Source: Atrina japonica
Lineage: Eukaryota > Mollusca > Bivalvia > Pterioida > Pinnidae
Assembly (NCBI GenBank): GCA_030159075.1
Contig: BROG01000138.1
Location: forward strand, 904,501-968,500
Direction: 5' to 3'
DNA length: 64,000 bases
Shown: positions 23,965 to 34,463 of the stretch, one piece after another
Layout of the letters: every line of letters begins with the position of its first letter
Position numbering within the stretch: the stretch's first letter is position 1
The notes under the pieces: model-generated
Database searches by the model: none
Seen by the model: the letters and a program-made list of their open reading frames with translations, nothing else
What the model was told of the DNA's origin: nothing
Position numbers and translations under genes: made by a program

Positions 23965-24160
23965 TGAATTTGACTGTGGACTCACGGCGGGCGTGACCGG
24001 TCAACAGGAGATGGTATCCCCCTTCCCCACCCCCACCCCACGACACCTGACCCCACCTATGGATTTCCAGAGTTCCGTATTTGTCCAATATCACTAGACT
24101 TGTATAAGTATTCTGGACATCCTGAAGGTTTATACTTTGGTATCTGAGATTTTATATCTA
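23965..24160 (+). repeat. Dispersed GAGGTCCGTGTT repeat, copy b
   Basis: Starts with GGACTCACGGCGGGCGTGAC and CGGTC, then an ACACCTGACCCCACC block, then AGAGTTCCGTATTTGTCC. It is the copy with the most 5' sequence in the plus orientation and matches the inverted copy at 29583-29760. Confidence 0.6.
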
Positions 24161-24599
24161 TACGCCTTTCAGCAATTGCAGCTTCTGCATTCATAACTTC
24201 AGCTGTTAACGCTTTTTAAAGAACAGGTCAATCTAAGGATTGACGATCTCAATCACTTCCGGCCTAGACTGCAGTTGTTCTATTTACGACCAAACATACA
24301 TGTTTCAAATTAAGTTTGCTGGAGTTGTATTTCTTGGATATTTCATTCAGAAAAGTATAATTACGTGGCAAATATTATATTAATTTATCAGTTTTACGGT
24401 AATGTATCAGCATACAAGAGTAGTACTTACAACACCTGATGGTACCGAAAAAATATTTTGCCATGTCACTATTTTTATTTCTCTTGTCGACAAAACGTTA
24501 TCAAACGGTTTAATGTCATGCGTTAGTTCGTACAGGAGTTGTCTCTCTTGTCACAATTAACAAACACGTGGAAAAAAGTCACCCGGAAATATTTGAAAA

Positions 24600-26045
24600 C
24601 TTGTATCATACGAAGTTTAAAAAATATTCTTGACAAATGTTATTTTGTGATCTTTATTGATTTAAGGAAAGCATTTGGTGTAATCGATAGGATTCGTTCT
24701 CGTGAAACTTTATAATTGCGGTCTTCTGGTTAAATCTATTCGCAGGTTTATGTATGTGTTAAATAATTTATAATAACAAATTGTCTTATTACTTTGTCAG
24801 TCATGTGGGATTGAAACAAACCCAACCTATGTTTCCACTTTTGTTCCCGTTTTTTGCTAATTATATAGAAGAGAATGTAATTGGCGTTATGGTTTAGGTG
24901 AATCTATATTGGTATATTTCAATGCCAGTGTGTTAACCTTATCACCCCTGGGTATATGAATGGTATGCTCTTTCTATTTTTATAACCAGTCTATTGTGAC
25001 CTGTATGGTTGAAAGGGTTAAACATATTCCTCTTTGTCGATGATACAGTAATTGTTATATTTGCAAAGACCGCAGATACCCTAATCCTGTTTTTAGAAAG
25101 TGTAACTACAAAGTTGATGTTGATTTTCGAGTAAATCAATAAAAACTGGAAATAGTGTGAGTTTTGGAATTTGGTTATGTTGTTGAACAAAAACGGTTGT
25201 TTTCATAAAACACAAAAGCAATTAGCACTTTAAGGAAGAAGAGCACTGCCCAGTTCCACATACTCACCTAAATGCAAATTATTCGATTGCATTGTAAGAT
25301 CAATACTTTGTTATGGATGTGTTTGGGTTGCAATCGACATACACCAGGTGATAATGATTCTAGGGTATATTCTGAAGACTGTTATAAAAAACTAGTATTA
25401 AATAATGCGATGCTAGGTAAGACTGGAAGGTTACCTTTTTTATATTATCAGAGAAGAAAGAATATTGAAATATTAGTTAAAGTCAGTATTAACTAAAGAT
25501 AAACTATTATATAGTTTATATACAGAAATGATATTTTTATGCCCCCCCCCCCCCCGGCCTGAAGGTTCTGCCGGGGGCATCTAGTGTTTGAATCCCTCGT
25601 CTGTCTGTTTGTCTGTTCCGTCCTACTTTCAAATAAAGTGTAATATTTCAAGTTTGGATTGTAATACAGTAACCAAACGTAAACTGTAAGTTCATATCAT
25701 GGTTGCTCACACTTCACTGACATCACATACCCCTGCGAGTGGGGTGGGATCAAAACGTAGGACATAGAAATATTTATTTACCGGCATAGAAATTTGTAGG
25801 GACGGGGGGCATTTGTGTTTCATAAACACATCTTGTTGATAAAAAAGTTATAACCTACTTAATGTTAAAACAGAACTCGAAGAGCTCGGTTTGTTGGACT
25901 TACGACAAAATCAAGATACTTTGATTATGAGTATGTTATTTATACTACGTCAGCGTATGCATGGCCAGTATAAGAATGGTTTTCACATTATAAATATTTT
26001 CCAAAGTATGCATGCATATGGCCGTGTATTTGATATTATTGAAGT
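24600..26045 (+). pseudogene. LINE ORF2 reverse transcriptase remnant
   Basis: Across several frames the reverse transcriptase motifs occur in order. CYFVIFIDLRKAFGVIDR (about 24636-24690) is the catalytic Asp-x-x-Lys-Ala-Phe box. VGLKQTQPMFPLLF (about 24808-24850) corresponds to the Gly-x-x-Gln-Gly block with Gly lost. LFVDDTVIVIFAKTADTL (from 25030) is the Phe-x-Asp-Asp box with the usual Tyr-Ala altered. KLFDCIVRSILCYGCVW (about 25276) and LGKTGRLPFLYY (about 25411) are downstream LINE blocks. After a nested element (25539-25843) the reading resumes with LGLLDLRQNQD. Stops and frameshifts show it is long dead. Confidence 0.8.
25539..25843. mobile_element. Inverted-repeat element nested in the LINE
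   Basis: It starts in ATGCCCCC followed by a C-run and CTGCCGGGGGCATCTAGTG. It ends in GGGGGGCATTTGTGTTTC and ACACATCTTGTTG, so GCCCCC/GGGGGC ends face each other. LINE reading is continuous from before to after it, which defines it as an insertion. Frames inside carry no recognised domain. Confidence 0.6.
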
Positions 26046-26375
26046 GTAGGGAAAAGTGATGTGGAATATTTGAGCTCGAATTTAATCTTAATGTACATTT
26101 CCGAAAGAAAAAGTTGTTTATAAAAAAAATCTATTAATAAATCTAAATGTATTGCCAAATCTGTCTAGAAGTACCCACTGTAAAATGAATATCTTGGCTT
26201 TAGAGAAGTTTGAAATTGAATTGCTGCTATCTGAATGAAACATCTTATTTACTAGTATAAAATAATCGATTGGTATCAAACTGATTCTGTAAAATTTTAA
26301 TGTACATTCCTCTATGTTACAAATTTGAATTATTCACATTATGGGACATACTGGACTGGGTAAATATATCGTTCA

Positions 26376-26540
26376 TTGCACCTGATCCAACCTCTTGGTT
26401 TCCAGAGGTCCGTGTTTGTCCATTTTTACCGGATTTGTATCTATGTCATGGACATTTCACTGATTTATACTTTGGTATCTGAGATTTTTTATATCATTCT
26501 AAAATTTTGTGAAGGGCAATGTCGGCAACCTTTCATTATC
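26376..26540 (+). repeat. Dispersed GAGGTCCGTGTT repeat, copy c
   Basis: Nearly identical to 22313-22390 over the CCTCTTGGTTTCCAGAGGTC block, and it extends like 24118-24160 with TTTATACTTTGGTATCTGAG. It creates two overlapping spurious plus frames. Confidence 0.65.
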
Positions 26541-27424
26541 AATAAGCATTCTGGAGGATGAATAATTCCTGAATCCCCCACCTTGGAATTCTGTTCTTGC
26601 TTTTCATATCCGTCCGCTGCATTTCCTTTTATTCGGGTGGATAACTGCAAGTAACATATTAATGCAATACATTTTATAGGATGAACAGCTCCTACTTTAG
26701 TGTCCGGAAGGTGCAATTTTGGCTGTGTCTGTAAAATTATACCTAGGGTACCTGGCATTTGTCATAAATCTAAATAAAAATTAAGCCACCAATGAGGGTA
26801 AATCTTTAGGATTTCAGACATGTTCCATAAATGTTATCTTTTATCTCCCGTTTTTTCTGTGTGGTAGGGTGTCCAAAATGTTTGCACCCATGTTGTAAAC
26901 AGAGCAGGTGTTTTACCCAAACAATTCAAACAAACATAAACTTATTAAAACAAAAGGTAATGTCGCAAAAAGAACTCGTATCCTCAATTACAATCCTATA
27001 GTAAACGAGCATCATGATTAGCTAGAATATTGGGGCCAATTTGGTTTGCTTAAATTGACAAATTTTATCATTTTACAACATTAATAATTGGGTTAATTCA
27101 ATCACGTGGTAAAATGAATCCACACTTTTCATTGGTTCAGCTCTATTTATACAGAGATGTACATCAACACATCAGTTGCCTTCGACCTAAGGAAACGTAA
27201 GTGAACAAGAAAAACAAGACTCACATCAAAAAGAGCGATGACATCTTCCAAAGTTTTCAAAAAACTATCTTTGTCTTATTTCTAATTTTGGGCTAATTAT
27301 GAAAGCATTTATGACACAGTGGATGAAACAGAGCTTTATAATTTCGTCAGACTAAAGTATAAAATGAGGAAGGAAACGCTACTTCGGTATTCAGTAGTTA
27401 AGGTATATGTAGGTGGTGAACTTG
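26541..27424. other. No supported gene
   Basis: Short frames only. The plus frame 27319-27642 runs antisense through a tRNA gene and is not credible as protein. Confidence 0.45.
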
Positions 27425-27435
27425 AAAAACAAAAA
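27425..27435 (-). terminator. Pol III terminator of tRNA-iMet copy 1
   Basis: On the minus strand, TTTTT-G-TTTTT starts six bases after the end of the mature tRNA. A run of four or more T is the standard Pol III stop. Confidence 0.7.
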
Positions 27436-27440
27436 CCGAC

Positions 27441-27512
27441 TAGCAGAGCGTGGTTTCGATCCACGGACCTCTGGGTTATGGGCCCAGCACGCTTCCACTG
27501 CGCCACTCTGCT
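27441..27512 (-). tRNA. tRNA-iMet (CAT), copy 1
   Basis: A 72-nt gene on the minus strand. The acceptor AGCAGAG pairs with CTCTGCT, followed by discriminator A. The D-stem is GCGC/GCGT. The anticodon stem GGG/CCC flanks a CCATAAC loop with anticodon CAT. The T-arm stem CGTGG/CCACG carries the ATCGAAA loop. The A1:U72 pair, three G:C pairs below the anticodon, and A at T-loop positions 54 and 60 are initiator-specific features distinguishing it from elongator tRNA-Met. All stems pair and a T-run terminator follows, so it should be functional. It is the first of three copies in a duplicated block. Confidence 0.97.
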
Positions 27513-28246
27513 TGATGTATGTTACATAGCGATCTGTTCACGCAATGTTTACAATCGTGTAATTATTACTACATATTGCATCAGCATACTACTCTTAAAC
27601 TTAAACTGTTTACTGTTACAATACACCACAATGGCTTTTTAACCAGCATTTTACAGTACACATCAAAAAGGGTATCTTTATCTGTTTGAAGTACCTGTTG
27701 CTATTAGTAATCAATATATACACAAAATGTATCAACCAGAATCGGTAGATCCATTATACTAATGAACTACTACATTACGAAAATTCATTTTCATTTGTCA
27801 ATTTCCTGACCTGGTAAAGGAGATCAATATCATTTTTAGTATTTCTGTACTTTCCTTAAGAAAAGATATCCTGAATTAAGATGATTTATAGTCAACGGAC
27901 AATATGATATACAAGAATGCTGAGGGCAATGTTTGAGATAATTGACTTTATATTTATACTTTATTATTGATTGGATTGAAACATTAATGAGATAAATCGG
28001 TTCACTTTGCGTTAATTTATTCGGTGAATTAACTAATCGATGGGTCTGATAGATAATCAACTATTTTCATCCGGTATTTTTATACAACTGGTTATTTACA
28101 GCATTGTCTATAAGTTTTTGGAATAACCCCAGACAAGTCAAAAAGTGAAAACGCGAGAGGTTAATAAACCATTTAAATCTAAGCTTTGTTGTATCTTCAG
28201 GAAACGTGATTTGACTCCGACAAACAAATCTGCTCATAAATAAATT
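27513..28246. other. Unit 1 flanking DNA
   Basis: Non-coding DNA of the duplicated block, holding the empty-site version (ACTGTTACAATACACC, about 27612) of the SINE insertion seen in unit 2. Confidence 0.5.
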
Positions 28247-28870
28247 ATACGAGGGTTGATTAATACTTTTTAGCCTCATATGTAAAGAGTTGTCTTTTGG
28301 AAGACGCATTGCACTATTTTTCAACCTAATCTCCTTTGGTGTCCATAGAGTTTTGCCACCGATGTATAGGAGCTTCAATGCTCTTTCTTGGCTGTCCAGA
28401 ACATCATCCACTGCATGCATGGCGCCATCATCTGTCTGTAATTGGGGACCGGTAGTGGCCTTTTTAAATTTTGGTAATACATTGAAGTCTGAGTGATATT
28501 AGTTGAGTAGGAGGATGTTGAATCAATTGAAAGCCACAATCATTAATGACGGTCATAGCAATGACTTGGGAGCAAGGGCATTGTCCTCAATTAAATTAAT
28601 GGAGCTTTCTCTACGGTGCTTGATCTTCATTTTTTCTCTTAACTGCCTAAGAAGTGATTTATAATATGTTCCATTGATTGTTTGTCCCTTTTGGATAAAA
28701 TCTAGCATAAGAATATCATCAGCATCCCTGAAAACCGAGGCCATAACTTTCCAAGCTGATGGAACACCTTAGGCTCTAGATACTATACCTTTCTTGAATA
28801 AATATTAAATCACTGCTCTCTCAGCATTTTTTTCCAGATGGCTAAAGTCAATTGCCCTCTTTACTTTAAA
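28247..28870 (-). mobile_element. Decayed mariner element
   Basis: The 3' end carries the inverted-repeat sequence TACGAGGGTTGATTAATAC at 28247. On the minus strand the frame 28553-28774 reads GVPSAWKVMASVFRDADDIL, then QKGQTINGTYYKSLLRQL, then LIEDNALAPKS. This matches the mariner D,D34D core; the usual Trp before Asp is Arg, and the His-Gln-Asp-Asn block reads Ile-Glu-Asp-Asn. Further 3', SDFNVFPKFKKATTGPQL and AVDDVLDSQERA (about 28380-28495) correspond to the C-terminal region. The N-terminal half is missing or unrecognisable. The element lies in unit 1 and is absent at the matching site of unit 2 (about 31840). Confidence 0.85.
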
Positions 28871-28894
28871 GAGTTACCTTTTCGACAACCAATA

Positions 28895-28980
28895 TATGAC
28901 TAAATATGACAAACAAAATATGACTAAATATGACAAACAAAATATGACTAAATATGACAAACAAAATATGACTAAATGAC
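28895..28980. repeat. 24-bp tandem repeat x 3.5
   Basis: TATGACTAAATATGACAAAC plus AAAA repeated at 28895, 28919, 28943 and partially at 28967. Copies are essentially identical. Confidence 0.95.
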
Positions 28981-29099
28981 ACCAATCGTTGTTTATCCTG
29001 CCTGAAACAGTCTGAACCTGAAAATAGTCAGTCCTACTGAACTCCTTTAACACAAGGACAAAAACTTATCAACCAACCGTCGTGGATATATTACAAATC

Positions 29100-29500
29100 A
29101 ATGCATCAAGACACAAGCGATGAAACATAGCTTTAGTATCTACAACACACTGAATTATTTATATAAACACATCCAGAACATTGCCAAGTTATTGTTTGTT
29201 CAGATATTTATTTGTCAAGGTCCATGTTGATACATAATTGCCAAACTATTGAAAACTGTATTTCCAATATATTAAGATATATGGGATAAAAATCGCTTTT
29301 TCGTCAACATTATATTGAATTAATAAACTATCAACAAAACAAAGCAAGAACTATTTAGTTGTATTTATTGTTTTTGGTTGAAGAAGATATAATTGTTTTG
29401 CATTCCGTATTTACAAATACACAAATTTAGGTCAGACATTATCAAACAGTCTGTACACTATGGCGTTTAAGGCTTGCTTTTTTCTGTCAATTCCACTCAG
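29100..29500. repeat. Fourth duplicated unit, tRNA lost
   Basis: Matches 31950-32310: CAAGACACAAGCGATGAAAC / CTAAGACACGG, CATCCAGAACATTGCC / CATCCAGGAAAATGCC, and CAGTCTGTACAC in the same order. The TTTTTTCTGTCAATTCCA block that precedes the tRNA in unit 2 is present at about 29478, but no tRNA follows. Confidence 0.6.
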
Positions 29501-29582
29501 TCATCTAATTACTCTCGTTAAATTTGATAAAATGGACTACGACATACTGAATTCTTTATACAATATATAAAAATCTCCTAAG

Positions 29583-29760
29583 TATAAATCTTATGGGCGT
29601 CCAGGATATAGAAACTGGATTAACACGGACCTCTGTAAACCAAGAGGTGGGTCAGGTGTCATGGAAGAGTAAGCATCCTATGTCGACCGGTTACACCCAC
29701 CGTGAGTCCAGTCAAATCCAAATGAAATACGTGAGGGTCGAATCCTCTTCACAATTGATA
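29583..29760 (-). repeat. Dispersed GAGGTCCGTGTT repeat, inverted copy d
   Basis: The reverse complement contains GACTCACGGTGGGTGTAACC, ACACCTGACCCACCTCTTGG and AGAGGTCCGTGTTAATCC, matching copies a to c. The plus frame 29593-29817 is incidental. Confidence 0.6.
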
Positions 29761-30250
29761 CAGACGTCTGAAGAACCGCCAACAAAAAGGCAAACAAGAC
29801 TATTATACCGACCGTAAAATTTGCGCAACGTTGACATCAAACTATACAAACACAAGCAGAAAAATGACAATTAATGGCTATTTACTTTAATTTTATTAAG
29901 GTCCATGTTGATATGTACAAGTAATTACCAAACTATTCATATTTGCATTGTATACAAATGTATATAAAGATACATGGAATAAAAAGAGCTTTAACATCAA
30001 CAACATACTAAACGAATTACATCAAGTAAAACAACACAAGTTAAAAAGTAAGAACAACAACTTTGTTATGTTTTTGTTTGGTATTGACGTGGATATGTTT
30101 TGCTCATTCCGTAATTATAACAGTTACGAGTTAAATAAGTACACTTTGTCCTTGTATAACTGACAGTCGGTACGCGATTACGGTTAAAGTTAAAGCTTTT
30201 TTCTATCAATTCCGATCAACCACCTCAGGCATGCACAATTTGAAAACAAC

Positions 30251-30257
30251 AAAAAAA
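30251..30257 (-). terminator. Pol III terminator of tRNA-iMet copy 2
   Basis: A run of seven T on the minus strand starts two bases after the tRNA 3' end, the strongest terminator of the three copies. Confidence 0.75.
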
Positions 30258-30259
30258 GA

Positions 30260-30331
30260 TAGCAGAGCGTGGTTTCGATCCACGGACCTCTGGGTTATGG
30301 GCCCAGCACGCTTCCACTGCTCCACTCTGCT
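30260..30331 (-). tRNA. tRNA-iMet (CAT), copy 2
   Basis: Identical to copy 1 over all 72 positions except one: position 11 in the D-stem is A instead of C, giving an A-G mismatch with position 24. The acceptor, anticodon and T arms and the initiator-specific bases are intact, and a seven-T terminator follows. Position 11 also lies in the internal A-box promoter, so transcription could be reduced. It may be functional or in the first stage of decay. Confidence 0.9.
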
Positions 30332-30448
30332 TGATGTAAATAACTGTGTGGTCTGTTTATGTAATGTTTACATGTAATTATTACTATATATTACACCAGC
30401 CTACTGCTTTTATGTCCATCGCTTTAACTTGAACTGTCTATTTTACAA
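30332..30448. other. Unit 2 flank with SINE target site
   Basis: Homologous to 27513-27615. Its last ten bases, TATTTTACAA (30439-30448), are the left copy of the SINE target duplication. Confidence 0.6.
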
Positions 30449-30738
30449 GAGCCGACCAGGCTCAGTCGGTAGCGCGCTCGACTCTGGATCGTGAAGTCGT
30501 GAGTTCGAGTCCCGCCGGCGACAGGTTGGTTTCCTATCTTTCGGATGAGACAGTAAAAACTGGAGGTCCCGTGTCACAGTAGGTGTCGGCACGTTAAAGA
30601 ACCCTCACTGCTCAATGGCCGTAAGTGCCGAGCATAGGCCAAAATTTGAAGCCCTTCACCGGCATTTGGTGACGTCTCCATATGAGTGAAATATTCTTGA
30701 GTGGGACGTTAAACAACAATAAACAAACAAACATAAAT
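30449..30738 (+). mobile_element. tRNA-derived SINE, family A, copy 1
   Basis: The head carries an A box (GGCTCAGTCGGTAGCG) and a B box (GAGTTCGAGTCCC), the Pol III promoter of a tRNA. A body follows containing GGAGGTCCCGTGTCACAG and TGAAGCCCTTCACCGGC. The end is GTGGGACGTTAAACAACAAT with an AAACAAACAAACA tail. Perfect 10-bp target duplications TATTTTACAA flank it (30439-30448, 30739-30748). It is about 97 percent identical to the copy at 53450, so both are young. Mobility would depend on a partner LINE. Confidence 0.95.
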
Positions 30739-32343
30739 TATTTTACAATAAACCACAATATATGGGTTTTTACATCAGTATTTTACAGTACACTACAAAT
30801 AGTTTGTTTTGTTAGTTTAATATATCATCTGTCAGAAATGATACTAGTCACTATATAAATGCATACCAAATATTTCTGCTAGATCGAAAATATTGATAGA
30901 TACATCTTCCTATTTAAATACTTGTAGTGATATTTTTTCTCCATTTGTCCAATTTTATACATACACATCTCTCACTCACAAAGTAAATAAGTCAATGTGA
31001 GATGACTAACTACAATATATCAAGTTGCCATGGCAACAGAAAACAAAATTTCATATTGCGAGAAAGGAAACAGTATAATTTATAGTTACGAGAAAACATT
31101 ATATTCGTTTCAAGAGTTGTACGTAAATACAAAAGATAAATATTAATTTTATGGAACTAAAAATAGCACCATCGACAGATTGGTCAACGATTTGAATGAA
31201 GAGAGATGTAGCAGACAAAAATGCCAAATACTAGGATGGCTGCTTCAATAGTATGTCCTAGAAAAATTTGGAATTTCCCAAACCTGTAGTAACAATTCTC
31301 TAGCTTCCGAACATTCTATCGTGGCACCTATTTTCCTCTCAGAGGAATTGATTTCACATTACATATTCCAAGACAATAAATGATAGTGTCAGTAAACACG
31401 AGCTTTTTTGGGGAGAAACACTATTAAATATCACCTGGTTTCATTCTTAAACTGACAATGGTATGAATATTTAGAAATCAGGGTGGCAATTTCCTGTCTT
31501 CTAGTCACAAAAATGTCTGTAAAGCTCTTTTTCACTGACTCTATTCAACGATAGGGCAAACATGTATTTCAAATGTATCAATTCCAGGTTGCAAGAATCA
31601 AGGGTGATTGCAGTATAACGTATTTGGAGGATCTGATAAATAACGGTATATCGACCAATGCAATAAGGTATTTTTAAACAATTGGTTGTTTAACGTATTA
31701 CCCATTATACCACATTTTGGTGTAACCTCTAGTTAGTCAAAACGTGAAAACACGGTAGTACAATCAACCACCGTCAGGTTTGCTGGCATCGTCCTCGGTT
31801 ATAGTGATTTGACTCCAGCAAACAATTCTGCACACCAAAAAGATGTATTATGTAGTGCTTAGGTAGCTTTCAATTTATTTACATAAACTAGTTTCTGTCT
31901 ACCTATTGTTAATTTTGGTAAATTTATATGTACACGATGATGTCAGTTATTTAGATGTATCAAAATCAATATACTAAGACACGGAACCCTAGTATTTACG
32001 ACATACTGATTTTTATCAAGTACATGTATATGAACGCATCCAGGAAAATGCCGAATTAATGGTTGTTCATGTTAATACGTAATTACCTAACTATGAAAAA
32101 TTATATAACAATATATTAAGATACATGGTATATATAGGAGCTTTTTCATCAACAACATTTGAATTAAATAAACTATAAGAAAACAAGAATTTCTTAGTTA
32201 TTTTATTACTTGGGGTTGACGTAGATATGTTTTACTCCTAACATACAAACATACGAGTTAAACCAATGCTACAGTTGGACCTAGCATATCAGACAGTCTG
32301 TACACGAGAACCTATATGGTATGATTCTTTCTAATAAATTCAA
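30739..32343. other. Duplicated-unit DNA without gene
   Basis: Non-coding DNA of units 2 and 3, including a block at about 31740-31830 homologous to 28138-28230. Confidence 0.5.
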
Positions 32344-32415
32344 TCCACCATCATGGTTTCGATCCACGGACCTCTGGGTTATGGACCCAGCACGTTTCCA
32401 CTGCGCCACTCTGTC
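32344..32415 (-). pseudogene. tRNA-iMet pseudogene, copy 3
   Basis: The body from the D arm to the T loop is still about 90 percent identical to copy 1, with anticodon CAT retained. The two acceptor strands no longer pair: the 5' side reads GACAGAG while the 3' side is unrelated. Position 22 in the D-stem is A, breaking a G-C pair, and one anticodon-stem C is T. No T-run terminator follows. A dead copy. Confidence 0.85.
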
Positions 32416-33018
32416 TAATGTAAATTACTGTGTGATCTCTTTACGTTATGTATAGTTGTAATTACTACTACACATTGCATCAGACCACAGACCATTTTGT
32501 GTTCATCGTCCTCGTTGGAACTGTTTACTTTGTTACAATGTAGCAGAATGTGGTTTTTAACTCGTCAACCCCTTGTGGTCATATTTAGACTCGCCCAACC
32601 CAATAAACAGTAGGGCATGCTGTCATAACTCAGGAAATTAGAAGATTGTAAAATTGGGTTCTAAAGCATACAACTGAAGTCTGGAAGTGGAATTCACCAC
32701 TCTTTAAAACATTTCACAATTATTTGTAGCCTTTATCAGAGTTATCTTTCTTTGTAAATAAATGTACTAAAACAAGACGTGACTTGTACAACTGGCAAAA
32801 ATACCAAAATGCTGTAGTATTGTGACTAGATTTCTTTTAAAACGTATTATCTGTTTCTGTCTCAAATCGCAGAGGTGTGAAATATTTTATTAACCTCTCC
32901 AATTGCTAATTCTGCGAACGTCAATATGTGTGTGATGCGGTGTAGCCTCTATAACTACATGCATAAAATAAATTTGAATCACATGACAACAACAAGAAAA
33001 ATTTGATGCAAAGCATCA
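32416..33018. other. Unit 3 flank, then unannotated DNA
   Basis: The first 130 bp match the flanks after copies 1 and 2. Nothing further recognised. Confidence 0.45.
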
Positions 33019-34188
33019 ATTCGCCGCCAAAGGTATTTCAAAGGAAGTTTGGGAATAAATGAATGCAAGCTTTCAGTTACTTAATATCTATTACGACAAA
33101 AAGTCCCACCAGATAACATTTTTGTGAAAATAGAGTCAACAGAACTAATTTAACGGCGATTTCTCGTCAACTAACACCAAGTTCACAGACAGTAGTGAGA
33201 AATGGAGTGGTCATCATGTTCCTGGTCAAATTCATCCAGTGTAATCATTCATTTTAGTAGTGTTTATATAGCAATTGACATCAGCGATGTAGCAATGTCT
33301 ATATATGTAAAAGTTTACAAAATGACAGTTGCAGTAATTTTCACTGTTCTGCATAATGGTTGTCAACAATGGTGAAGAACTTTTTTTTTAAGAAAATGTA
33401 TTAAATATTAGTATATATCAAGAATACAAAACGTAATTTAGAAAAACATTTATGGAATAATTCAGAATTTTTTTTTTTAAAACAAGTCCATATTCCAGTC
33501 TGTTTCGTTCATTGTTGGCCTAGCCGGCTAGAGTGGTTCGATCTTGTTTAACATGATAATTCTGACTTTATCCATTATTACACAAAACTCGTGTTAAAAG
33601 TAACATTTTATTATATGTAGACTTTAACATGTACTACATGTACTACAGTTTTTATGTCGAAATAAAAGTAAAAATGGTGTGCTTCGGTAATTAAGGTCTG
33701 TTTCAGTAAATCGTCCGACCCGTTTTCACTTTGTTGTTCTCCCAATCATCAATATTTCATACGACACATTTCGTTTTCGGTGTTATATTTATTCCGTTTT
33801 GCACAACGAAATCATTTTAAATGATAAAAAACATTTTGTTCCACATTTCCGTCGTCCACTAAACTTATATAATAGGATATCATGCTCTTATCAAAATCAA
33901 AAGCAATCACGTAATGATTGCTCCCATCATTTCGACTAATGTCTCCCACTTATCGTTATTTCAAAAATACGAATCGCGGTATTATACCTTAATTGCATTA
34001 AAAAAAATTAGATGCTGATTATTTATGAAACAAACCAACATCACTTTCATATCTGAAATTTAATAGCGTTTTTGCCTCAAATAAAATTACTACGTCATTA
34101 CTTCCGCGTTCAAAGAAACTAACAGCTCCTTCCATATACTACTTCCTAACTTAATTTGAAATATATTCGCCGCCTCCTGGCGGCGAAT
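33019..34188. mobile_element. Possible 1.17-kb element with ATTCGCCGCCA ends
   Basis: ATTCGCCGCCA at 33019-33029 recurs inverted (TGGCGGCGAAT) at 34178-34188. The right end itself forms a hairpin, and a small palindrome GATGCAAAGCATC precedes the left end. These CG-rich ends are striking in AT-rich DNA, but the interior has no coding frame and the pairing could be coincidental. Confidence 0.35.
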
Positions 34189-34463
34189 AATAAAAAATAA
34201 ATAAAAAAAAAGATTTGTATAGGTCTACATGTATATCTTTAAACTTTTTATATAATAAGCTGTGAGCCAATCCTTTACAAAAGCTTTTCTTGTGAATATC
34301 AAAATCACTTTTGTGGAAAAGGATTCATTTGAAAGAATTAAATAAACGTGCTTATCAAAATTAATGAATAAATATGTGGAAATAGCTTTAAAAAGTCTTC
34401 ACATAGATTAAGTGTTGCATGTTTTTTTCTCTGTTTGAAGATGAATTAGATAAATACAAAAGA
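34189..34463. other. Nothing recognised
   Basis: AT-rich non-coding DNA. Confidence 0.5.

Larger units (their letters stand above)
27441..32540. repeat. Tandem segmental duplication carrying tRNA-iMet
   Basis: Similar flanks follow each tRNA copy: TGATGTA, then a TAATTATTACTA-type and TTACAATA-type block, at 27513, 30332 and 32416. A second shared block (GTGATTTGACTCC) occurs at about 28207 and 31806. A third (GGTCCATGTTGATA, later ATTAAGATACATGG) occurs at about 29218, 29898 and 32080. tRNA spacing is 2819 bp and then 2084 bp. The difference is largely explained by a mariner and other repeats in the first unit. Order and orientation are conserved. Confidence 0.8.

Noticed and set aside
27319..27642. 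107-codon plus frame
   Set aside because: It runs antisense through the intact tRNA-iMet gene and is not a plausible protein.
29720..29770. T-arm-like GAGGGTCGAATCCTC
   Set aside because: No acceptor, D or anticodon arms can be built around it; it adjoins the inverted dispersed repeat.
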